Shown one piece after another: positions 1 through 4,886 of a DNA stretch of 5,515 nucleotides. Source of the stretch: Chthoniobacterales bacterium (lineage in GTDB: Bacteria > Verrucomicrobiota > Verrucomicrobiia > Chthoniobacterales > UBA10450); contig JACCZQ010000057.1 in the NCBI GenBank assembly GCA_013695905.1, positions 1 to 5,515 of the forward strand, given 5' to 3'. The notes beneath the pieces are model-generated. The model was not told the origin of the DNA. It did not search any database and saw only the letters and a program-made list of their open reading frames with translations. How positions within the stretch are numbered: the stretch's first letter is position 1; every line of letters starts with the position of its first letter. Both the position numbers and the translations under genes were made by a program.

Positions 1-191
1 AGCCTGACGCGTAACTTCGAAAATGCCGAAAGCGAGGCGAAAAGTCCTTTCCGTTGGCAGGCAGTGTTGCCTATCAGGAGCCTGCAGTCTCGACGACCAT
101 CTCCCTCGAATGGGATCGCTAAGCGGAGTTGCAATCTAGCTCCGAGAGAAGGATCGTCTCGGCTCGACGTTCGCGCTTGCTGCCGGCCAGT
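1..191. other. Upstream stretch with no recognised gene
   Basis: No reading frame here looks like a real protein. The one short open frame starting at 64 is rich in Arg, Ser and Pro with no family resemblance and runs through the promoter region downstream. No tRNA-like or rRNA-like structure is visible. It may be the intergenic region behind a gene lying to the left of the window. Confidence 0.4.
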
Positions 192-205
192 TGTCAGTTC
201 TGACA
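192..205. repeat. Perfect 14-bp palindrome, possible operator
   Basis: TGTCAG and CTGACA are perfect 6-bp inverted arms separated by TT. The site ends 23 bases before the -35 element of the stress promoter at 229. Its size and symmetry fit a binding site for a dimeric regulator, but I do not recognise the motif as that of a named family. No T-tract follows, so it is not a typical terminator. Confidence 0.4.
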
Positions 206-228
206 TTGTTACAGTGTTCATCGACTGG

Positions 229-254
229 GGAACCGGCCCGCCCCCGGCGCCGTT
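229..254 (+). promoter_or_regulatory. EcfG-type general stress promoter
   Basis: GGAAC at 229-233 and CGTT at 251-254 are separated by 17 bases. This matches the alphaproteobacterial EcfG/RpoE2 consensus (GGAAC, 16-17 bases, CGTT), whose sigma factor is released by the PhyR-NepR partner switch under stress. It lies 31 bases before the ATG at 286, leaving room for a short leader and the GGAG ribosome binding site at 275-278. It was identified by eye from the consensus, and transcription itself is inferred. Confidence 0.75.
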
Positions 255-285
255 CGGACTTCATGGCCAATAGCGGAGCAATGCC

Positions 286-601
286 ATGAACCAGACGATG
301 CAGAGCCTAATCGCCGAATTGATGCCAGCGTGGATGCTGTCGCCCGCGGGCGATGGCAAGGCGCCACCACCACCGGACGGCGCCCCGCCTCCCGACGCTC
401 CGACCTGGACGCCGGATGTCAAAGAACCCGATCCGGACCTGCTTCCCGACGAGTCCCTTGCCCAATCCAGACGAAAACCGTGAGCCGGCCAAGCACGCCG
501 CGACGCCGCCGAAACCCTATCCGGGACCATCACCCGATCCGAAGCCTGTACCGTATCCCTCCGCCGGCGGCCGTCTTCCTGGTCATGACGGTGTCCGGTA
601 A
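286..601 (+). pseudogene. Proline-rich small protein gene, frameshifted and IS-truncated
   Basis: The start at 286 has a GGAG Shine-Dalgarno at 275-278 with 7-base spacing and sits below an EcfG-type promoter. The first frame encodes about 56 residues, beginning MNQTMQSLIAELMPAWM and then rich in Pro and Asp (PDVKEPDPDLLPDE). After base 453 this frame turns into unrelated Ser/Gln/Arg residues and stops at 483. The next forward frame takes up the same composition at once: PLPNPDENREPAKHA, then several PKPYPG and PDPKPVP-like units, to a TAA at 599-601. One net extra base (or two missing) near 454 would join the parts into about 104 residues. The TAA overlaps the proposed left end of IS66, so the original C-terminus is probably lost. 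No signal peptide, membrane helix or known domain is visible. The function is unknown; the promoter suggests stress induction. A sequencing error at 454 is an alternative explanation for the frameshift. Confidence 0.55.
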
Positions 602-628
602 GAGCATGCCTTATGGCATGGGCTAAGG
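598..628 (+). repeat. Proposed IS66 left terminal repeat
   Basis: It starts with GTAAGAG and, compared with the reverse complement of the right end, shares GTAA at positions 1-4 and GGCTA at positions 24-28, with scattered matches between. The proline-rich reading frame ends exactly here. The tnpA start codon at 613 lies inside this segment, which is unusually close to the end. Confidence 0.45.
605..620 (+). promoter_or_regulatory. Hairpin enclosing the tnpA start codon
   Basis: CATGCC (605-610) and GGCATG (615-620) are perfect inverted 6-mers around the loop TTAT. The ATG at 613-615 lies in the loop and 3' arm. In mRNA this stem could limit initiation of tnpA, a strategy other insertion sequences use against transcription entering from outside. 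The effect on translation is inferred. Confidence 0.35.
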
Positions 629-1026
629 TCATTTCGGGGTTTGAGGTTCTATCGGGCGACGAGGTCGGACGCCGGCGGGCTTGGACCGACGAGGAGAAGA
701 TCCGTATTGTCGCGGACAGCCTGCAGGGGTATCGGCAGGGGTCGGCGACGGCACGGCGTCTCGGGATCTCGCGGTCTCTTTTGACGCGATGGCGGGCGGA
801 CTACCGCGCTGGTCGGCTCGGGCCTACCGCGCCGACGTTCATGGCGGTGTCGCTTGCAGCGAGCGCGGCGACATCGGTCCGTGAGGAGCCGCCTCGGATG
901 GTGGTGGGCCCCGTTGTCGAGGCGACGATCGAAGTCGTTCTGGGGAATGCGCGCCGGATGATCGTGCCGGTCTCGATTGATCCGGCAGTGTTGGCTCGCC
1001 TGCTGCCGATCGTGGACGCATCATGA
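613..1026 (+). CDS. tnpA: IS66 accessory protein TnpA, helix-turn-helix
   Basis: The product has 137 residues, a usual size for TnpA of IS66 elements, which is needed with TnpB and TnpC for transposition. It has the family N-terminus (GFEVLSGDE at 9-17, then RRRAWTDEEKIRIVADSL at 20-37). A helix-turn-helix follows at about 44-62 (SATARRLGISRSLLTRWRA), as in transposase-8-like proteins, and probably contacts DNA at the IS ends. The C-terminal half (about 100-130, ATIEVVLGNARRMIVPV) is the typical beta-rich tail. No better in-frame start exists upstream because a TGA lies at 586-588. No clear Shine-Dalgarno is seen, and a hairpin covers the ATG. The stop overlaps the tnpB start in ATGA, implying translational coupling. 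Confidence 0.9.
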   Translation: MAWAKVISGFEVLSGDEVGRRRAWTDEEKIRIVADSLQGYRQGSATARRLGISRSLLTRWRADYRAGRLGPTAPTFMAVSLAASAATSVREEPPRMVVGPVVEATIEVVLGNARRMIVPVSIDPAVLARLLPIVDAS

Positions 1027-1373
1027 TCGCCTTTCCGGCCGGCGCGAAGGTGTGGATTGCTGGCGGCGTCACCGACATGCGTTGCGGCATGAACAGCCTG
1101 GCACTGAAGGTGCAGCAGGGTCTGGGGCGTGATGCGCACGGCGGGGAGATCTTCTGCTTCCGTGGCCGGCGCGGCGATCTGGTGAAGATCCTCTGGCATG
1201 ACGGGATTGGCATGTCGCTCTACGGGAAGCGTCTGGAGGCTGGCAAGTTCATCTGGCCCGCCGGTCCTGGTGGGGGTGCCGTGGCTATCTCGGCGGCGCA
1301 ACTCGGCTATCTCCTCGACGGGATCGACTGGCGCAATCCGCGCTGGACGCAGCGTCCGGCAAAGGCGGGTTGA
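1023..1373 (+). CDS. tnpB: IS66 accessory protein TnpB (Orf2-like)
   Basis: The 116-residue product has the signature segments of the IS66 TnpB family: P..AKVWIAGGVTDMRCGM (residues 5-23), GEIFCFRGRRGDLVKILWHD (41-60), GMSLYGKRLEAGKFIWP (63-79) and AAQLGYLLDGIDWR (91-104). Length and motif order are normal, so the gene looks intact. TnpB is required together with TnpA and TnpC for IS66 transposition, but its biochemical role is not settled. Its ATG overlaps the tnpA stop by four bases, so it is probably translated by reinitiation. A 58-base gap separates it from tnpC. Confidence 0.93.
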   Translation: MIAFPAGAKVWIAGGVTDMRCGMNSLALKVQQGLGRDAHGGEIFCFRGRRGDLVKILWHDGIGMSLYGKRLEAGKFIWPAGPGGGAVAISAAQLGYLLDGIDWRNPRWTQRPAKAG

Positions 1374-1431
1374 GAGAGGCTATTGCGCTGTTTCTGCTGG
1401 GTTTTACCTGCCGATTGTGGTAACTTCGGCC

Positions 1432-3069
1432 ATGTCCGACAGCGCCGCCGAGATCGCCAGACTCCGTGCCGAACTCGCGGCTTCCGACGCCCGCGCCAGG
1501 GTGGCGGAGGCCGAGTTGGCCGAGGCGCGTGCGGTGGTCTCGACCTCGGAGGCGATGATCGCGCATCTGAGGCTGGAGATCGCCAAGCTCCGACGTGAGC
1601 AGTATGGCCGCAGCTCCGAACGGCGTGCCCGGCTGATCGAACAGATGGAGCTGCAACTTGAGGATCTCGAAGCCGCCGCCACCGAGGACGAGATCGCGTC
1701 CGAGCGCGCAGCCGCCCGCACCGCCACAGTTGCCGCGTTCGAGCGACGCCGTCCGACACGCAAGCCCTTTCCCGAACATCTCCCGCGCGAACGTGTGGTG
1801 ATCGAGCCACCGAGGACATGCGCCTGCTGCGGCTCCTCGCGCATCGTGAAGATGAGCGAGGACGTCACCGAGACCCTCGAGGTAGTGCCCCGCCAGTGGA
1901 AGGTGATCCAGACCGTCAGGGAGAAGTTCACCTGCCGGGACTGCGAGAAGATTAGCCAACCGCCTGCGCCCTTCCATGCCACGCCGCGGGGCTGGGCCGG
2001 ACCGAACCTGCTGGCTACCATCCTCTTCGAGAAGTTCGGGCAACATCAGCCGCTTAACCGGCAGGCCGAGCGCTATACCCGGGAAGGTGTCGACCTCAGC
2101 CTGTCGACGCTCGCCGACCAGGTTGGAACCTGTGCGGTGGCGCTGGAGCCGGTCCATTCGCTCATCAAGGCCCATGTCCTGGCGGCCGAACGGCTCCACG
2201 GCGACGACACCACAGTGCCGCTGCTGGCCCGCGGCGGAACCCGACAGGCGCGGCTTTGGACTTATGTCCGCGACGACCGCCCCTTCGCCGGCGGTGCTCC
2301 GCCCGCCGCCCTGTTCCACTTCTCTGCCGACCGCGAGAAGACCCATCCCAACCGGCACCTCGCCGGATGGACCGGCGTCCTGCAGGCCGATGCCTATGGA
2401 GGCTACAACGATCTCTACCGGGACGGTCGTGAGCCAGCGCCCGTGACCAGCGCCCTGTGCTGGAGCCACGCCCGGCGCAAGTTCTTCGAACTGGCCGACA
2501 TCGCCGATGCTGTGCGCAAGGGCAAGGCCGCCCATGCGATCTCGCCCGTCGCGCTGAGGGCCGTCGAGCGGATCGACGCGCTCTTTGCGATCGAGCGCGA
2601 CATCAATGGTCTCTCCGCCGAGGCCAGACGCGAGGCTCGTCAGCAGCTGTCGTATCCGCTCGTCGAGGAACTCCGCGGCTGGTTCCGAAGAGAGCGGGCG
2701 CAGATGTCCCGGCACAATCCCGTCGCCAAGGCAATCGCCTACATGGCCGAGAAGGACGGCCGCTGGGACGCCTTTACCCGGTTCCTCGACGACGGCCGGA
2801 TCTGCCTAACGAACAATTGCGCCGAACGGGCCCTGCGCGGCATTGCCCTTGGAAGGAAGGCATGGCTCTTCGCTGGCTCGCAACGCGGCGGGGAGCGCAC
2901 GGCCTTCATGGTCACGCTGATCGTGACCGCCAAGCTCAACGACGTCGATCCGCAGGCATGGCTCGCCGATGTGCTCGGCCGGATGCCGAACTTGCCTGCG
3001 TCGCGCCTGCCGGACCTGCTTCCATGGAATTGGGCGGCCGGGCGCGAGCGGGAGTCGAAAGCCGCCTGA
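1432..3069 (+). CDS. tnpC: IS66 transposase TnpC, DDE type
   Basis: This 545-residue protein is the catalytic transposase. An N-terminal coiled coil rich in Ala, Glu and Arg (about 4-100) contains the family motif KLRREQYGRSSER. A zinc-binding segment follows with C130, C132, C133 and C168-x-x-C171. The catalytic core shows HGDDTTVPLL (D258), VLQADAYGGYN (D320) and NNCAERALR (E465), the expected DDE triad. The conserved CWSHARRKF lies at 343-351, between the second D and the E. The C-terminal GRKAWLFAGSQRGGERTA and VDPQAWLADVL segments are also typical. Length and motifs indicate a full-length enzyme. The frame is open further upstream across tnpB, but ATG 1432 gives the usual MSDSAAEIARLRAEL beginning. 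No strong Shine-Dalgarno precedes it. The stop shares one base with the next ATG. Confidence 0.95.
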   Translation: MSDSAAEIARLRAELAASDARARVAEAELAEARAVVSTSEAMIAHLRLEIAKLRREQYGRSSERRARLIEQMELQLEDLEAAATEDEIASERAAARTATVAAFERRRPTRKPFPEHLPRERVVIEPPRTCACCGSSRIVKMSEDVTETLEVVPRQWKVIQTVREKFTCRDCEKISQPPAPFHATPRGWAGPNLLATILFEKFGQHQPLNRQAERYTREGVDLSLSTLADQVGTCAVALEPVHSLIKAHVLAAERLHGDDTTVPLLARGGTRQARLWTYVRDDRPFAGGAPPAALFHFSADREKTHPNRHLAGWTGVLQADAYGGYNDLYRDGREPAPVTSALCWSHARRKFFELADIADAVRKGKAAHAISPVALRAVERIDALFAIERDINGLSAEARREARQQLSYPLVEELRGWFRRERAQMSRHNPVAKAIAYMAEKDGRWDAFTRFLDDGRICLTNNCAERALRGIALGRKAWLFAGSQRGGERTAFMVTLIVTAKLNDVDPQAWLADVLGRMPNLPASRLPDLLPWNWAAGRERESKAA

Positions 3070-3371
3070 TGGCTCGCGACACCTCAGTCTACAGTCTCGC
3101 TCACATGGCGACGATGATCGGCGAGAACCGTGAGCTGATCGAGGTCGTCGCCGCCAACTCAGACAACATCGACTATGGCGAGATGATCCATATCCATAAT
3201 GGTGCCGATGCCGCGACAACAGCCTTTACCGACCGCGGCATAGAGAGCCTGGAAGAATTCCTTGCGGAAGTCCGAACCTGGGACGGCGGCATCGGTCAGT
3301 TTCTGATCGACGAGCAGTGCGATCCAGACGTCATCGAACGCATCATGGCAGACGAGAAAAAACGCGGATAG
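3069..3371 (+). CDS. Small acidic ORF coupled to IS66 tnpC, unknown function
   Basis: The 100-residue protein starts MARDTSVYSLAHMATMIGEN and ends DEQCDPDVIERIMADEKKRG. Its ATG shares the A of the tnpC TGA (TGATG), so translation is probably coupled. It is acidic and lacks signal peptide or membrane helices. The sequence reads as a compact helical protein with a central segment MIHIHNGADAATTAFTDRGIESLEEFLAEVRTW broken by short polar turns. Similar small proteins follow tnpC in some alphaproteobacterial IS66 elements, from memory and not checked here. It lies inside the proposed IS end at 3396, so it is best viewed as a passenger or accessory IS gene. A role in controlling transposition is possible but unsupported. 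Confidence 0.75.
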   Translation: MARDTSVYSLAHMATMIGENRELIEVVAANSDNIDYGEMIHIHNGADAATTAFTDRGIESLEEFLAEVRTWDGGIGQFLIDEQCDPDVIERIMADEKKRG

Positions 3372-3396
3372 CCAACGGCCCTGACCGAAGGGTTAC
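3366..3396 (-). repeat. Proposed IS66 right terminal repeat
   Basis: Read on the minus strand it begins GTAACCCTTCGGTCAGGGCC, with the GTAA expected at an IS66 end and GGCTA further in, as at the left end. It starts just before the stop of the fourth IS ORF. Immediately outside, the frame of a DUF305 protein begins in mid-domain, which supports placing the boundary here. Confidence 0.55.
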
Positions 3397-3401
3397 TTTG
3401 C

Positions 3402-3704
3402 ATGTGGCCGATGTATCGAAACAAGGCGGCAAACTTCGCAATCCTGATTGCCGCGGTCTCGGCCTTTGTCGGGGCACTCGTGCTGGTCCGAAGTCAGGCG
3501 ACGGTGGATGATGTCGCCTACATGAAGGCGATGATACCGCATCACTCGATAGCGATCATGACCAGCGAGCGCGCGCGCCTTGCCGATCCGAGGGTTCGGA
3601 AACTGGCGGATAAAATCCTGGAAGCTCAGGTCCGCGAGATCGCTGAGATGAAGGCATTGATCGCCGATTTAGAACACCGTTCGCTCCGTCCTGACGGCAA
3701 TTAA
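3402..3704 (+). CDS. DUF305 protein, N-terminus removed by IS66
   Basis: The readable product has 100 residues: a short MWPMYRNKAAN lead, one hydrophobic helix (about 11-29), then the DUF305 core with YMKAMIPHHSIAIMTSERA (40-58) and DPRVRKLADKILEAQVREIAEMK (62-84). The paired His47-His48 and the amphipathic helices are the family hallmark; the fold is four-helix, ferritin-like, and some members bind metals such as copper. Membrane-linked relatives of this subtype usually have about two more helices before MYRNK, giving roughly 150-180 residues. Here the IS66 end lies only two codons upstream (3397-3401), so those helices are missing. Translation could still begin at ATG 3402 using GAAGG (3387-3391) inside the IS end. 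It may therefore be a pseudogene or a shortened single-helix protein with the DUF305 domain facing the periplasm. The DUF421 gene follows after 16 bases, probably in one operon. Confidence 0.8.
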   Translation: MWPMYRNKAANFAILIAAVSAFVGALVLVRSQATVDDVAYMKAMIPHHSIAIMTSERARLADPRVRKLADKILEAQVREIAEMKALIADLEHRSLRPDGN

Positions 3705-3720
3705 CCTGGGAGTGCGCAGC

Positions 3721-4203
3721 ATGAACTGGAGCGGAATGTTCTTCCAGGATTGGGAAGGCGTTGTTCGCACGTTGATCGTGGGATTGCTGGCGTATGCAAC
3801 TCTGGTTATGTTTTTACGTGTTTCGGGAAAGCGTACGCTGGCTAAGCTGAACGCTTTCGATCTGGTCATTACCGTAGCGCTCGGCTCCACGCTGTCCGCT
3901 ATCGTCTTGCAGGAATCCGTGGCGCTGGCTGAAGGCGCAGCCGCATTGGCTCTTCTGATAATCGCTCAGTATGCCGTCACCTTTATTTCGGTGCGATCGA
4001 CCGAATTTGCAGCGGCGGTTCGCTCGGAGCCGGCGTTGCTGGCGAAGGATGGTCGTTTGTGTGACGTCGCGATGCGTCGGGAGCGGATAACCAGGGCCGA
4101 AATTCTCAGTGCGATCAGATCTGGCGGCGGTCACGGTGTGGTGGACGTTGTTACCGTCATCCTGGAAAGCGACGGCAGCATCAGCATTTCGCTGAAAAGG
4201 TAA
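3721..4203 (+). CDS. DUF421 / YetF-family membrane protein
   Basis: The 160-residue product has three predicted membrane helices (about 15-32, 47-64 and 69-89) followed by a soluble C-terminal domain. The family signature is clear: FLRVSGKRTLAKLNAFDLVI (31-50), TVALGSTLSAIVL (51-63), then VRSTEFAAAVRSEPALLAKDG (91-111), RRERITRAEILSAIR (119-133) and VVTVILESDGSISI (143-156). The length is normal for the short form. YetF/DUF421 proteins are cytoplasmic-membrane proteins with no agreed biochemical function, often found in stress loci. ATG 3721 is preferred over GTG 3712 because GGGAG (3708-3712) lies 8 bases before it. The gene appears intact, but its former promoter may have been lost with the 5' part of the upstream DUF305 gene. 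Confidence 0.9.
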   Translation: MNWSGMFFQDWEGVVRTLIVGLLAYATLVMFLRVSGKRTLAKLNAFDLVITVALGSTLSAIVLQESVALAEGAAALALLIIAQYAVTFISVRSTEFAAAVRSEPALLAKDGRLCDVAMRRERITRAEILSAIRSGGGHGVVDVVTVILESDGSISISLKR

Positions 4204-4212
4204 CGCGGCCTT

Positions 4213-4235
4213 AGCGATCGCTGCGTGCGTCGCAG
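4213..4235. repeat. Small palindromes after the DUF421 gene
   Basis: AGCGATCGCT (4213-4222) is a perfect palindrome, overlapped by a CTGCG/CGCAG stem with loop TGCGT (4221-4235). They lie 10-32 bases after the DUF421 stop and could form a weak transcript-end structure. No run of T follows, so an intrinsic terminator is not demonstrated. Confidence 0.25.
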
Positions 4236-4299
4236 ACCAGATCGGTGACATGCCAGGCTGAGCTGCAGTCGCAGCAGTGCCAGAGCTGCAACCGTGAGC

Positions 4300-4324
4300 G
4301 GAACCCACGAGAAGTCGGGACGTT
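4300..4324 (+). promoter_or_regulatory. EcfG-type general stress promoter
   Basis: GGAAC at 4300-4304 and CGTT at 4321-4324 are separated by 16 bases, matching the EcfG/RpoE2 consensus as well as the promoter at 229-254 does. It ends 48 bases before the ATG at 4373, and no other start with a good ribosome binding site lies between. This makes the downstream gene a likely member of the general stress regulon. Confidence 0.78.
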
Positions 4325-4372
4325 CGCCTTTATGAAGCGCCACAATCGCGTGGAGCAAACGGAGGATTTGAA

Positions 4373-4744
4373 ATGGCGGTTGGACAAAGCAGCGGAACCG
4401 GAGCCAGGACCGAATTGGTCGACGAAGAAGTCAGTAAGAACGAGATCTTGAGCAATCGCGATAAGGCCCAACGACCACCCGGCCGGGGGTTGGACGGTAA
4501 GGGAGTCCAGGTGGACGAATACAAAGACACCCCAGCAAATCGCCGTCCGCCAAAGGACGCAAACGATGAAGGCCAATCTGAGGAGTTGGAAGACGAAAAG
4601 TCTGAGGATGCGACGGTCGTCAAGAAGGTCGACCGACCAGGATTTGATCTCGGTGGGTCGACGGGAAAGACCGACGCGGGCAAAGGCTTGGGGCTTGGTG
4701 ATGATGCTAAGAAAGGTCGAAAAGGATGGGGATTGCCACGTTAG
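4373..4744 (+). CDS. Orphan hydrophilic disordered protein, likely stress-induced
   Basis: A strong GGAGG (4361-4365) lies 7 bases before the ATG, and an EcfG-type promoter lies upstream, so this is very likely a real gene. The 123-residue protein is extremely hydrophilic, rich in Lys, Asp, Glu, Gly, Arg and Pro, without Cys or His and with single Trp (119), Tyr (50) and Phe (91) residues. There is no signal peptide or membrane segment. An acidic stretch at about 65-80 (DEGQSEELEDEKSED) is followed by a Gly/Lys-rich tail at 94-118 containing repeated GK and GLG units. This composition predicts an intrinsically disordered cytoplasmic protein, broadly like hydrophilin or LEA-type desiccation proteins, but I recognise no named domain. 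The function is therefore unknown; protection under osmotic or drying stress is an inference from composition and promoter. It appears to be transcribed alone. Confidence 0.75.
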   Translation: MAVGQSSGTGARTELVDEEVSKNEILSNRDKAQRPPGRGLDGKGVQVDEYKDTPANRRPPKDANDEGQSEELEDEKSEDATVVKKVDRPGFDLGGSTGKTDAGKGLGLGDDAKKGRKGWGLPR

Positions 4745-4886
4745 CGCACAACGGTCAGCGACTGTGGCCCACCGAAGTCCAGACGCAATAATGGTCGGCA
4801 GCGCTCACATCATGTCGAACGACACGAGTGTAGCGGTCGACACGACTATCTGAAACGGGCACCTTCCCTGAAGTGAGTGATCGCCG

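Larger units (their letters stand above)
598..3396 (+). mobile_element. IS66-family insertion sequence, about 2.8 kb, four ORFs
   Basis: The element carries the diagnostic tnpA-tnpB-tnpC order of the IS66 family, with a fourth small ORF after tnpC. IS66 ends begin 5'-GTAA, and this is found at 598 on the left and as TTAC ending at 3396 on the right. A length of 2799 bp fits the family range. All four ORFs appear intact, so the copy may be active. The bases outside the ends (ggtgtccg on the left, tttgcatg on the right) do not form the 8-bp target duplication the family normally makes, and the flanks belong to two different broken genes. The gene content is clear; the exact boundaries are less certain because the inner parts of the two ends match only partly. 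Confidence 0.8.

Noticed and set aside
197..211. LexA-like box GTTC-N7-GTTC
   Set aside because: The second half reads GTTA rather than GTTC, and the site has no associated SOS gene.
1198..1431. Upstream extension of the tnpC frame giving a 623-residue protein
   Set aside because: The extension overlaps tnpB in another frame and reads as Ser/Arg-rich shadow sequence; the family-like N-terminus begins at ATG 1432.
1285..2715. Long minus-strand open frame of 476 codons opposite tnpC
   Set aside because: It lies opposite the well-supported IS66 transposase, has no family resemblance, and is a usual antisense shadow of a high-GC gene.
4394..4418. Third GGAAC element as another EcfG promoter
   Set aside because: No CGTT occurs 16-17 bases downstream, and the site lies inside the coding region of the hydrophilic protein.
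4245..4451. Plus-strand ORF of 68 codons with Cys and Gln
   Set aside because: It spans the stress promoter and ribosome binding site of the hydrophilic-protein gene and overlaps it in another frame, with no ribosome binding site of its own.
4652..4672. Walker A-like GGSTGKT in the hydrophilic protein
   Set aside because: The spacing does not fit GxxxxGK[ST], since the position needing the first Gly is Leu93, and no other nucleotide-binding motif or hydrophobic core is present.
4814..4825. TGTCG-AA-CGACA inverted repeat as a terminator for the hydrophilic-protein gene
   Set aside because: The stem is only 5 bp with a two-base loop and is not followed by a T-tract.
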